Source: Scatophagus argus
Lineage: Eukaryota; Chordata; Actinopteri; Scatophagidae
NCBI RefSeq assembly: GCF_020382885.2
Contig: NC_058496.1
Location: 22,238,501 to 22,302,500 of the forward strand
Length of the DNA stretch: 64,000 bases
Direction of reading: 5' to 3'
Position numbers and translations under genes: made by a program
In this document: positions 42,121 to 53,204 of the stretch, in pieces
How positions within the stretch are numbered: position 1 is the first letter of the stretch
Layout: the number at the start of each line of letters is the position of its first letter
The notes under the pieces: generated by a model
Seen by the model: the letters and a program-made list of their open reading frames with translations, nothing else
The model's database searches: none
Told to the model about the DNA's origin: nothing

Positions 42121-45100
42121 TACATCTTGAGAAAGAAGTCTTTCAGTTTGTTTTCCTGCAAAGAGCTAAACTCAGCCTTTAGTTTTTTTTTCACCATACC
42201 CCAAAACTTCAAACACACAATCTTCTCTGCATCCTTTAATCATCAACAGCCTTCCCTCGTCCATAGATGTGAACCTGCTGGCATCACACCATGTGAATCT
42301 CACTCACCTTTCATGGAGCATACAGTTTAAAGATTAAAGGTAGCCAAGAACTTCAAACAGTTTTTATCTTGTAAGATAAATCTGGCTGTTGCAGTGAAAC
42401 AACAGGCCTTGTCCCTCCCTCATTAAGGACACTGATCCGAGAGCTAGTATTCTGCACAGGCCTTAAACTAAGATTGGAACCCAGTCCGTACACACAACTT
42501 TAAGACTCAAGTTGACTGAACCCAACCGGTACTGCTGAAATTTAAGACGCAAATGCAACTTGAGGCCAGAAGCAACATTTTTGCTTCATGTCAACCATTA
42601 CTGACTGGTACTCAGCCAGGCTAAAGCTTGGATTACTCTCCTGTGAAGACCAACATAATTGTCTTCACATGTCCATACAAGGAAGGGCGTTATGAGTAAT
42701 GTTAGACTTCAGAGCCTCACAGAGGTTGTGAGCCATTAAGGCCCACAAAAGTCTCATGATCATTTGGTTATGTGAAGCCCAAAGAAGCATGATCCGGCTT
42801 TGATGTAACACATTTCTGCCTTGAATCTGTCTTTCATTCTTCCCATTGTGCATTTTCTTGCTACACATGATACACAGAAGGGACATTACATTTCAAAATC
42901 CTGAATCTGACCTGACTGAAACTTTGTGCAGCGTAAGTTCAATGCAGACCTGAACCCAACAAGTCCTGTTAATGCATTAACAACTCTGAAGTTGTGGAAC
43001 TGTGAGTGTGAGCAGGACGTTCCTGAAAAAAGACAGCATTGCTCTAAGTTCAGTCTTATTTTCACTGTTTGTCCACCATGTCTGTCAGTAATAATAAAAT
43101 ACTCACCACCTGGTGTGTTTCCAGGTTCTCCACAGCTCATCATTTTAACATTGATCAAAAATAATTTCTTTGTGCCTGAGTTTTTCTATATGAAAGTTAC
43201 TTAGAGGTTCAATCAGTTGTTTTTGATCAGTACAGGCACGTCCGCATATAAATAAACTTTTGAAATCCTAGATAAAAAAGTACAGTGTGTGTGTAGTGTG
43301 TTTGTGAGCTGATCTTAACATCAGTCTGTTTCTGCTCTATTTACATTTATTACTCAAACAATCCAACATTTAACAAAATCAGAAAATTTCTTGGATTTAA
43401 CTGTTCTCTAGTGTTCATGCATTAAAGGATCTCATTTGAATTTTAGTAGTGGGTGGAGCCACCCTTTGGTTTTGGTTTTGGTTTTGTCTTTAAAGATATA
43501 ATATTTTGCATTTCTCCATTTAAATGTCTGAAAATGAAAAAACTAGGCCTTTGTTTTATATGTTGTTGTGTATTCACATTATACCAACAGTGTTCTAGAG
43601 AACGATGCTTTTTTGGTTGCCTGTCACTATGACCTCCAGGAAAGAGTCAGAGAATGAGGAAGGAAGTCACGAACGTGACTAAATGTAACATGCATTACAA
43701 AGCATTAACTCATCTTTGTTTTGTTTTTATTGAGAGACCCATTGTACCCATTGTGTGTCTGTGCTTTCTATTTCAAAAATTATTTAAACTATATCTACGA
43801 GAAGAAAGTGACAACATAATAATTAAATGTGTTTTTACTGTATGTGTTTTTACTACTTTTTGATTAGATCTCTCTGTGCTGTGTCCAGTTGACACTTCAG
43901 TCTGTTAGTGAAGTTCAATGTATATGTGTATATTATGACTACAATATTTATAATTTGGCCATAATATTGGCAGGTCAACAGATCAATACTTTAGACATAA
44001 GAAGATCCACAGCTGAAAACTGCCATTTGTAGATCCCTGAACTGATGAAGCTCTATAAACTAAAAGAAATAAAAAAAAACTATATTGTCAACCTGACATT
44101 TGGAAGAAGACAAAATTTATTTTTTTATTCCTTTCTGATCTGTATTTCATTCTCTGCATTGCAATATATTTGCACTATTCCTTATTTTAACCTTCAGCTT
44201 TCTGAATTTCAAAAGCACGTCTTTCATACAAGAAACAACCATTTCTTAAGAAGCTTCATTGTATTTGAGTGTACAAACACAATAAGCTTATTTTAATTAT
44301 CATTTGTCTTCAGGACCAATAAACAAATCATTTTTATTTTTAAAAACAACAGATACCATGTATATAAATCTTTGCACTCAGCTTGTTCCTCAAAGATACC
44401 ATTTACAAAATGTCATTGTTCTTATATTATACAAAAACACCTATAACCGTGAATACAGTACATAAATGATGGCAGAATAGTTGAAAACATCAGGCCAATA
44501 AACCAGGACGTGCGTGTGTGAGTGTCACACACACACAAAAGAAATGATGAACTAACCATATCTGAAGCAAATGACCATTGGATTCTTGCTACTGAGAATA
44601 AAAACCAAACATTTAAACGCAAGTAAATGAAAGATGAAAGGTTTAAAATATTTCAGTAGTTTATTTATTTTCACCTTATTCACAAGTTTAGTTTAGATGT
44701 AGCATAATTTGTTCATATATTTTATTCGCCAAATGTTTTTTTCTTTCTTTTTTAAAAACATTTCTTTTTTAAATTTTTGCTAATGAATCACCGGCCTGGG
44801 ATGCTTAATTCGCTGTATAAAGGATATAGATTTCAGTACTTTGGTTACTAAATGCTTATAGGTAGGAAAATATGGTAACTGGACTACAACAAAGTAGGGA
44901 AAACCAAAATCAGTTTTGAATTCATTATTACATTAAATGTGTTTCAGTTAAATGTTTGTGGTCTATTGTCCTGCAGTTCCCCTGCAAGGTCAGTGGGGGG
45001 CAGCATTGCAGTTTTTGAACTGCTGCTGCAGAAACAAACATACCTCCAGCAGCAGTTTTGCTCTAAAGCAGCCGTTTGGCATTTAGCTCCTCTGTCATGC

Positions 45101-45571
45101 AGTCGATTTTGTTGATTCTGAGCATGAAAACAGCAGCAGCACCTTGTTAAAGTGTTTGTTTGGCCTTCCGACTGTTTGTCCCCAGAGGACAAGCACTGAG
45201 AGCACATATCATGAATAACCTGCAATAACCTGGTGTCTTATTTTAATTTGCCTTTGTAATGGAGTGCAGAAACAGTTTATGACCCCAGAGGTGAGGCTGG
45301 TTGTTAAAGGTGTTCTGTAAAATGTCAGAAATACATGAGTGTTAAACTGAAAGAGATGATTGATTTTTTTTTTCCACTTAATTTTTTAACGTTTTGTGTG
45401 GTGGCAGGGGGTTTTCAGCAGAGATGTTCTTTGATAAACTGCTGCTTTTTTCTCCCCATACAGACCTGAAATAACAACACTGATCATTGTTTACATTTCT
45501 GTTTTTACAGAAATCAGAGAAATCTGACTGAAGTGAGAAACACACATAGCTGAAATCAGTCAGTCAGCAAA

Positions 45572-45617
45572 TTTGAGTACTTCTTTTCTCTGAATGCAGA
45601 GAAAAGAAGTACTCAAA
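45572..45617. repeat. Perfect inverted repeat, 21-bp arms with 4-nt loop
   Basis: The left arm 45572-45592 is the exact reverse complement of 45597-45617, with AATG between. Both arms contain GAGTACTTC / GAAGTACTC. The feature can fold into a strong hairpin. Confidence 0.95.
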
Positions 45618-46286
45618 ATGTCACAGAAGACACACGTGGTATTTGTTTTAACATTTTAACGGTGTCTGTGTTTTGTGCATCCACCGTCAGGTGGTTGGAT
45701 ACTCTTATGTATACTGATAATAATTCAGTTCAATTCAAGTTTTAAACTAAATAATAACGCCAGATCATAATCGGTATTCAGTTTTCACGATGAGTGTGGG
45801 ATAGGAACAGTGTGTTGGCTGAGCTGTAGAGATTCAGATTGACTTGATTTACCAAATCAAAACCACTGAGGTCAGTAGATTTTTAGGACTGAAAAAAGAG
45901 TTCACAGGGGGGTCACAGTACAGTTTTTTTTCTGAAGTTTATGACCAGTTTTGTTGATGTTGGAGGTTGCTGTCATAGATTTGAAACTTTTATCAAGTAA
46001 TTTGTATCTAGAATTTAATCCAAAAACATTATTTTTATGAAACCTTTTTTTGGAAAAATCATCTGGTTTTAAATAGAAATCAGCTTGTTTCAATAATTTT
46101 ATGGAAATCGGTTATATTTTAAAACAAGAGACAACAGTACAGGTTGCACTTGTATCAAGAAACCTGAAACTTGCGAAATAATACATAAAATAAGTGGATT
46201 TTTATTGCAAAGAGTTTGAAATAATGTTACTGCGCTGGAAAACTTTTTGCACTTGATTTCACAGAAAAAAAAATTGTACAATTTTA

Positions 46287-46353
46287 ATGGTATCACGTTA
46301 AAGGGGAAAAAAAAAATTGTACAATTTTTTTTTCCCCTTTAACGTGATACCAT
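46287..46353. repeat. 67-bp near-perfect palindrome without spacer
   Basis: The left arm 46287-46320 and right arm 46321-46353 are reverse complements except for one A (10 versus 9 in the homopolymer). The centre is TTGTACAA. The outer arm reads ATGGTATCACGTTAAAGGGG. Confidence 0.95.
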
Positions 46354-46774
46354 GCATCACAGCAGGGATCCTCATGTCATAAAACTTTGGGAGTCAAGAG
46401 GATTTTGTCAGTTATTGCTTTGTGAGATGGTGACAGTAGAGACTCAAACCTCTGATCGCTCATTTTCACCAAGTGCATTACCTCACCCTGAATGAAATAA
46501 TAGTCAAATAAAACTTTCTCATTTTGCTGGGGTGTCCCTTGGGTGTCTCTTAGGGGCCCCTGAGTGTCCCCAGACCCCACTTTGGGAGCGGTTGGTCAGG
46601 CCCACGTTTACAGGCTGTGGTAATGATGCTTGTTTGTCCAGTGGTCTGTAAATCACATCGACATTAGAGCTGTCACAGGATCCACTGGAGACACAGCAGA
46701 CCATCACTAATACCCTGTGCCTTGGAGACGCTCGCCGCTGGATCTATAACACCAGCCCAAAAGAAAAAAGGAGT

Positions 46775-46801
46775 GGAGGAGAGGAGAGGAGAGGAGAGGA
46801 G
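46775..46801 (+). repeat. GAGGA short tandem repeat
   Basis: Five consecutive GAGGA-type units in a purine-only stretch. Confidence 0.85.
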
Positions 46802-49246
46802 ATAAAAGTAGTTTTAAACCAATACAGACCATCTTTAACAGGAACCTCTGGAGGTACAACTTCAAACTACAGCTACAAATCAGATAATTTTAGATGAAGT
46901 GAACAATTTACACCGAATAAAAGAGCTTTTAAACAGAGGAGAAGAAAGACTTTATTTGTTGTCATTTGTCAGTCAGTCAGTGTTAAAAGTAGTTTGCGTG
47001 ACCAAAATAACAAGCTCCTTTCTTTGGTTGACTTTAACACCTTTGTTTGTTTGAACCTTCACTCTGCATGGTAAAGGAACAGGTAAACATGTGGGAAGGT
47101 TTCTTAAAAGTTTTTTGTCTGCTGTGTGGAGGCAGGAAGTTTTCAGCAGAGCTGGTCTATGGTAAACTCTTGCTTTTCTCTTCTCATGCAATGAGATGAA
47201 TTAAAACTGGACTCTTGTTTCTGTTTTTGCATGAGAAGAAACTGTTTTATATGACATCTCAGTAAAATAGTTTACTGCACATAAAATTATCCAACACAGT
47301 CAATGTGTAGTTACCTTTATTGTTCAGGTGACAGTTACATCTTTATCATGTGATGACGAAACTGTGAGCAGGAACATTTCTCTGATCTATCCTATGTGCT
47401 GCATTCAAGGACACTCTGACATCTCAGTGCTTATATTGTTGTATTTTAGCTTTGTCAAAGTGATAGGCTTTAAAATAACAAAATACATATAAAAACTACA
47501 TTTCTGTTTTGTGAACAAGTCAAACAAACAATATTTGTTAATCATCACATCTAGAAGTGTTGCAAGGTGATAGTTACAAGTAGTTCTATTCTCCTACTTT
47601 TAATGCTAAGCTAGGCTAGCCATGTCCTAACTTAAGCTGCGAGTTGAAGAAATAATTCAACTTATTTGCTCTCTTTCCATTTATGAGATGATCACTCTTG
47701 TGTATTTGTAAACGTAAATGTATACTAAATACAACTGCCATTTGTGACCCAATGAGAAGTAATACTAATGTCACATTGCTGTAGCTTGCTAATCAAGAAT
47801 TCTGTCTGTCAGGATCTGACTGCAAGGAGAAACTTATGTATTATTTCTGGCTTACATATGATTTCAGAAGACAGCGCTTCATTGCACCTAAACACTGAAT
47901 TGATGTTTTGATGCCAGTGTTAGTCCTGATTGAACCCAACCAGCACCGTCAAATTTCAGCCCCATACTCTAACCCTAACCCTAAGTTGGTATGTGCTTTA
48001 ATTCTTACGTTGCTAACCATAATAACATTTGAAAATATCTGTACACAACAAATGCCTTATACTAAGCACTTGGACAGAAAACCCCTCCTCTCTCTCTCAG
48101 GACTGAATCCTCCTGCAGAGCCTCACAGTCTCTCTGATTCAACAACCTCTGCACCCTCAGCAGCATTTTGTCTTTATTTTCTGCAGCGTTCTTCATTCAT
48201 TACAGCAGCTTTACTGGAAGACGAGCTGCTTTTATTGGCGCTGCTCCCTGTAAAATCGGTCAGAGCTGGCAGAGAGACTAACCTTTAAACTGAGAGAGAG
48301 TGAGAGTTTGTTAGAGGAAAGATGGACGTTCTGGCAGTAAACAGGAAGCAGTTCACACACACAGAACCGTGGATAGACATATTTTCAGCACTCTGCGCTG
48401 TGTATGCGTTTTGATATTTATTGGGAAGCGACGGCTCCTTTAACCTCACCCATCGACCGCCCAGCACTCCCATTAAGGCTGACTGGGATGTCCACAGGGA
48501 GAGAGAATAGGAGTCAGTGTGTGTGTGTGTGAGAGGGTGTGTTTGTCTCAGAGAGGAATCTTTCAAAGGCAATAGGTTGTTTCTTGGAGTGTTTATGGCC
48601 TTATCTCTCCATCTAAATGTTTGTGTAGTCACTTCATGTGTGTATTTAAAGTGAAGAATGTATTCTAAGCGCAACAGGTGATAGACAGGGTCTTAATTTG
48701 ATTTCTAAGTATAACTGATGATTCAGTATCATTAGTAAGATTATCATTTGTAAAAATAAATGTTTATTTCATTTCTTTTCTAGAGTGAAATAAAAAGTCT
48801 AAAATCAATCTCATGTCTCTCTAAGCACAGGTCATAGACTATATATTAAGAGGGATAACGCAAGAACTCCACAAGAGTAAAGTCAAAGCATCTTGATCAC
48901 CCCCTGGCAGCAGGCTACAGTGCAGGTCAGGAACCCGCACAGGAGCAAACTAACAGTACACATCAAATAAATTTGTTCCAATAAAGGTTTCTGTCTTTTT
49001 AGGTGGTTCTAATCACACTGATCTATGTTGAAGAATTAAATTTTCCATTAAGTTTGGTTTTACTTAGTTATTTGATGCTATAAAGCTGAGCACTGCTTGG
49101 GATTAGGTCAGATCAGTTTATGGGCGGGAACTCAACCGTGTGGCTCTTCCACCTTATCACTGCTGATGGCAGTACTTGTATGAGGTAATTATGGTGTATC
49201 TGTTTTTTCATCATCCTTGCTACTACTTTAGTTTTCTTTAATAATC

Positions 49247-49252
49247 TTTATT
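49247..49252 (-). terminator. rnf214: Candidate polyadenylation signal of the rnf214-like gene
   Basis: AATAAA on the minus strand (TTTATT on plus), 115 nt beyond the stop codon. Confidence 0.5.
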
Positions 49253-49366
49253 GCCGGTAGTATTTAACAAAAAACATACAGAAATTTTCAGTGTTTAATA
49301 TATCAGAGGACTTTCTGGAATGGCTCTACAAAGAGTCACGATGGACGTTTCACAACCAGTTTTTCT

Positions 49367-50164
49367 CTATGACTTTCCCGAGCAGAATGGACAGGAATTA
49401 TTCCTGCTGGACTTCAGCCACATACTAATGCAGTCTTTGTGGATGGTGTGGGAGCAGCTCAGTGGGTGGCGGCTCTCTGGATCTACATGGTTCTGGCACA
49501 TTAGGCAGAGTTTACGGGTCCCGGCAGCCTGACCACCACCTGCTGCTGCCGCGGCCGCTCTCTGCTGGGGAGGTGTTGGTCTCTGGATGGGGCCCGGGGA
49601 CGTGGTCCGACCGATTGGCCTCGAGGCTGATCTCTCATTCTGTACCAGCTTGAAGCCGACCTGCTCAATGACCTCCTCCATGGACATGCCAGCCAGTGTA
49701 CCACGAGAGCTTTTCACCTGCTGGAGTAGCATCGTCAGCTGAGCCCTGTTGCATTGTGGGAACCGAGTCCCGAGCTTCTCTAGGACCTTGCCTAGTTTGT
49801 CGGTGGGGGCCGAGGTGGCAATGGCAGCAGCAGAAGCAGCAGTCAGGGGAGGCGGGGAAGGAGCTTCGGGGTGCATAGGTTGAACAGGAGGAGACGGGGA
49901 GAGACTGGGAGGGGGAGTCACCCTCAGTGGAACTCTGATGTGGGGCTGTAACTGGTGCTGGGGTGGGAGAGGCTGTTGGAAATGGTGCGGGTGTCGATGA
50001 GGGGGTGGTAAATGGTGATGTGGTGGTGGGTGGTGATAGCGCTGACGGTACTGGGGATGGTGAGGGGGCTGGTACTGTTGTGAGTAGAAGTGTGGGTGTC
50101 TCTGAGGAGGAGGGGGCTGAGGGTGGGTCAGGGACTGTATCACCTGACTGAATCTCAGGTCAGC
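49367..50164 (-). CDS. rnf214: rnf214-like terminal exon 6: His/Pro linker and RING
   Basis: Residues 303-567 and stop. Acceptor CTCCTACAG. Holds the His/Pro/Gln-rich region, the conserved FPQCN-type helical block and the full RING finger, ending CPFCSGKS. Confidence 0.92.
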   Translation of the reverse strand, partial: ADLRFSQVIQSLTHPQPPPPQRHPHFYSQQYQPPHHPQYRQRYHHPPPHHHLPPPHRHPHHFQQPLPPQHQLQPHIRVPLRVTPPPSLSPSPPVQPMHPEAPSPPPLTAASAAAIATSAPTDKLGKVLEKLGTRFPQCNRAQLTMLLQQVKSSRGTLAGMSMEEVIEQVGFKLVQNERSASRPIGRTTSPGPIQRPTPPQQRAAAAAAGGGQAAGTRKLCLMCQNHVDPESRHPLSCSHTIHKDCISMWLKSSRNNSCPFCSGKS

Positions 50165-53100
50165 CTGTAGGAGAAAAGAAAAGTTGTTAAGAGATGAGCT
50201 TAAGTTAGATAAGGTTTAAACCCTTCGAACCCTGATATTCCCTCAAAAAGGTCTTGTGCCATAGCTGGCTTCAACATTATAAAAACTTATTTTGATAATC
50301 AGTTAATCACTGATTCCAGCTTACTGTTTATCTCTTTTCTGTTGAAAATCAAGCATCTTCAGATTATTGGGCACATACAATTAAAGTTAACTTTCTAAGT
50401 TGACATTCTGATTTTGTTTCTACTTAAGTCTGACATGTTTCAGTAAATTCTGAGATGTCTGCTGATACTCACATGCACATCATGTTTTTAGAATGATGGG
50501 TTACGGTAATTACTTATTCATCCATTCAAAAATATATGACATTTCCCATTATCGAAACGCTTCCACAGGGGGGTTTTACCGTGGGGACCAGTGGCAGAGT
50601 CGGGACATTGATCCTGGGGAGGGACTCTAATTCACGACCCTGCTGGAGCTGCTGCAGAACCTCCCGGAAACGGCTCTGGAGCTCAGCCTGGTTCTTTCGG
50701 ACCAGACCTTCCTTCTTCTCCCACTCATGCCTCTTGTGATGGTACTGCTGCGGAAACTCCACCCTGAGAGCGTTCAGGTACTGCCCCACCTGACACAGGT
50801 AACCACAAGATCATTGTCAGCTGTAAGGTTTCTTGCTCCATGTTTGGTCTTTCTGGACTAATGTCCATGTCTACCATTGGTTTACTGTCACATAATTTAG
50901 ATTTTGATTTTGACATAAAACAATGTATTTGCTGTCACCGAATATCAGATCTGTGCTTTGACTCGTGATCATTAAGTTCTGATGTCTGTACTTCTCTCAG
51001 CCAGGCCTCGATGCGAGCCATAGCAACGTCTCTCTGCTTTTCCACAGCAGCGACCTCATCCTGTAAGGCCAACAGCTCTGCCTCCTGTGCCTCCTTCGTC
51101 ACTCGCTCCATCTCCTGCCTCAGCTCGTCCAGCTCCTCCTGCCACCGCCGCTGCTCCTCGCTCTGCTCTTCTGTGAGAGCAGTTAGTTTCCCTTCATTCT
51201 CCTCCAGCTCCTTGGCCACCCTGGAGTGAGGAGGAAAGATGACAGTGTAGTGTGAGGTTGTGTTCTTATGTTCCTGGGTATTTTTGTTTGCGTAAAACTA
51301 CAACAGTAGCACCACTGAAGTGAAACTTTATCCCAGAAGAGAACTTTGAACATGTATTTTTGTTTTTAGATAGCACATTGTTGTTATCTTCTAAATTGCA
51401 CAAAGGTGATGTTAACTTTCACCTTTAACTAACTTGTTGTTGATATATTTGTTTTAGTCGTGCGATCATTTTAATATTACCTGGTATTACATTGAGTGTA
51501 AATACCAACTGAGTGTAAATACTCTACTTACACTGTCTTTTTGGATTTTACCTGTTCCTCAGCTCCTCTGCTCTGTTCTTCTCTAAAGTCATTTCCTGTT
51601 TCTTGGTTAAAAAGTTCTTCCTGGTGGCCTTGGAGTTGTTCAGCTGCAGTTTAACTCGCACAGATTCCAGTTTGTCCAGAAGAGCCTGAGAACAAGATAG
51701 CAGAGTACACTTCTGCTATAGTGCCCTGTTTTGGACCACAAGTGGTGAAAAACTCCACAGTGTAACGGTGTGTGTGTGTGTGTGTGTCAGACAGTTTCAC
51801 CTGGTGTTGGCGAGTGGCCTCCTCCTTCTTCTTCTGCAGTTGTTGTTTATCTTTCTCGTGTGCCACCTCGTCCTCATCCTGTTTTCTAATCAGACTGTTG
51901 TACTGCTCTGTCAGGCTGGAGCTGTACTCCATCATGACCTCCACCTGGCTCTCCCAGTCCGGGTCTGTGTTGACACCCAAATCTTCTGTCATGTTGTCTG
52001 TCTGCACAGCCTTCCCCTTCTGCAGCAGGCCTGGTAAAGGAACCATGGCAGGGTCAAAACAAGGAAACAAGAGTGAATAAGCAAAATACTAATATTACAA
52101 CGATTTCAAGACTCTGACTACACCACAGAAATGACCACTGAGGCTCATGGGAATTGCTGTTCTTAGAAACAAAAAGCAGGCTGTAGTTTAAGTGCTCAGT
52201 TTGATTTGGTTCATATTTTGTCCCAATCTTCTGTCCTCTGAGTGGAGATTTAAGTCTAAAAGGATGAGAAATCTCTTGTGCCTATTAAATGAAACTATTA
52301 AATGCACGGGAGGAGAAAGCTGATGATCAGGCTTAGGCGTTCTTATAAGATTGGTTGGGATGTTTAAACCACAGATGAGGGACAATGTCTCTTAATGTAC
52401 ATTTTTTTACGTGAGCTTGCATGGTAGGTTTTGACATACGTTTTATATATTACTAATGCCTATAAAGCAAGACCCGTTTCTCCGTTGCCTTGGGGGCATT
52501 TAAATTAAAGCTTAAGTTGAAAGGATGTGTATTATGATTATTACTATTACTAACGCATTCGAATATGCAGTATTTTGGATAAAGCGGAGCTAACTTTACT
52601 GTGCCATATATACTGCTCGCTAGTAAATGCCGTATTTCTCTCTGGAATGTCCAGGGATTTATAAAGTGCGATGGAAATATTTGAAGAACGAGTACCAAAA
52701 ATAAGTACACCACTTCCGGTTACTTTACCCCCATTGCTGTAACTAAACATACACTATGTCGTACACAAAATAATCATTAAACCATTATCGGTGACTGAAT
52801 TAATTGTTATCGGTTTCTTGTCAATTGTTTTCGACCCACAGTAGGAGCATCATGGTCGCGATTTGATAAATGTTTGACTGACTTTCTGTTTAATTTCGGA
52901 GAATCTGAAAATAGTCTGGTCCAATTTAACTTCTTGGGCGATATCGCGTCTGACATTTACCTTAAATAACAGCAAAGAAATTCACAAAATCTAAATCCCA
53001 GATGTAGCGCAATATACAAGTGACACACGTGTATTCTGTTTTAGGGTATTATTCCCTGTATAAATCTGCTGTTGTCAAACACGGACATAGTTTTAACTTA

Positions 53101-53204
53101 CCATCCACTGTCATGTTTGCTAACGCTAGCTCCAGGTCCCCCTGCGGCGTTAGATGTTGGACTTCTTCTAAGGCCATGCTAGCTGCTTCCCCCCTAGCGT
53201 CCAT
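49367..53204 (-). CDS. rnf214: RING finger protein 214-like, 6 coding exons
   Basis: Exons, in transcript order, are 53204-53102, 52030-51801, 51685-51552, 51220-50992, 50789-50580 and 50164-49367. Phases agree and give 567 aa (human RNF214 is 703). RNF214 is a RING-type E3 ligase candidate of poorly known function. The AVQTD...VNTD motif (residues 42-57) matches the human N-terminal block. Residues of about 60-290 are largely Glu/Lys/Arg/Gln coiled coil. A His/Pro/Gln-rich linker (316-377) follows. Then comes [20 protein letters not shown] and the [20 protein letters not shown] block, both close to human. A C-terminal C3H2C3 RING ends the protein (C522, C525, C539, H541, H544, C547, C560, C563). 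Met1 was chosen as the first in-frame Met; Met10 is also possible. It could be a diverged duplicate rather than the direct orthologue. Confidence 0.88.
50580..50789 (-). CDS. rnf214: rnf214-like coding exon 5
   Basis: Residues 233-302, [20 protein letters not shown] to [17 protein letters not shown], resembling human [20 protein letters not shown] at its end. Donor GTAAAA. Confidence 0.88.
50992..51220 (-). CDS. rnf214: rnf214-like coding exon 4
   Basis: Residues 156-232, [20 protein letters not shown] to ARIEAWLRE, coiled coil. The donor taken is GTACAG at 50991, the only choice in phase with exon 5. Confidence 0.85.
51552..51685 (-). CDS. rnf214: rnf214-like coding exon 3
   Basis: Residues 112-155, [20 protein letters not shown] and on, Lys/Glu-rich coiled coil. 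Acceptor TTCTCAG, donor GTAAAA, phase 2. Confidence 0.85.
51768..51787 (+). repeat. GT microsatellite near the rnf214-like exon 2 donor
   Basis: Ten GT units on plus, that is CA on the transcribed strand, starting 13 nt into the intron. Confidence 0.95.
51801..52030 (-). CDS. rnf214: rnf214-like coding exon 2
   Basis: Residues 35-111. Contains [17 protein letters not shown], matching human IAVQTDFKTADSEVNTD, then the start of the coiled coil. The donor GTGAAA is followed by a CA microsatellite on the minus strand. Confidence 0.9.
53102..53204 (-). CDS. rnf214: rnf214-like coding exon 1
   Basis: Residues 1-34 ([18 protein letters not shown] and on) and one base of G35. Donor GTAAGT. Confidence 0.85.

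Larger units (their letters stand above)
34242..49366. other. Intergenic region between sncaip and the rnf214-like gene
   Basis: About 15 kb with no recognisable coding exon. The first part is presumably sncaip 3' UTR. Noted contents are a putative conserved non-coding block (about 40975-42120), two hairpin palindromes (45572-45617, 46287-46353), a diverged direct repeat (45388-45480 and 47104-47200), a GAGGA tract (46775-46801), a short telomere-like run (47969-47984) and a GC-richer block at 48400-48500. Confidence 0.6.

Noticed and set aside
49320..50151. Plus-strand open frames opposite the rnf214-like last exon
   Set aside because: Shadows of the GC-rich minus-strand exon. The minus frame has a RING finger and conserved blocks.
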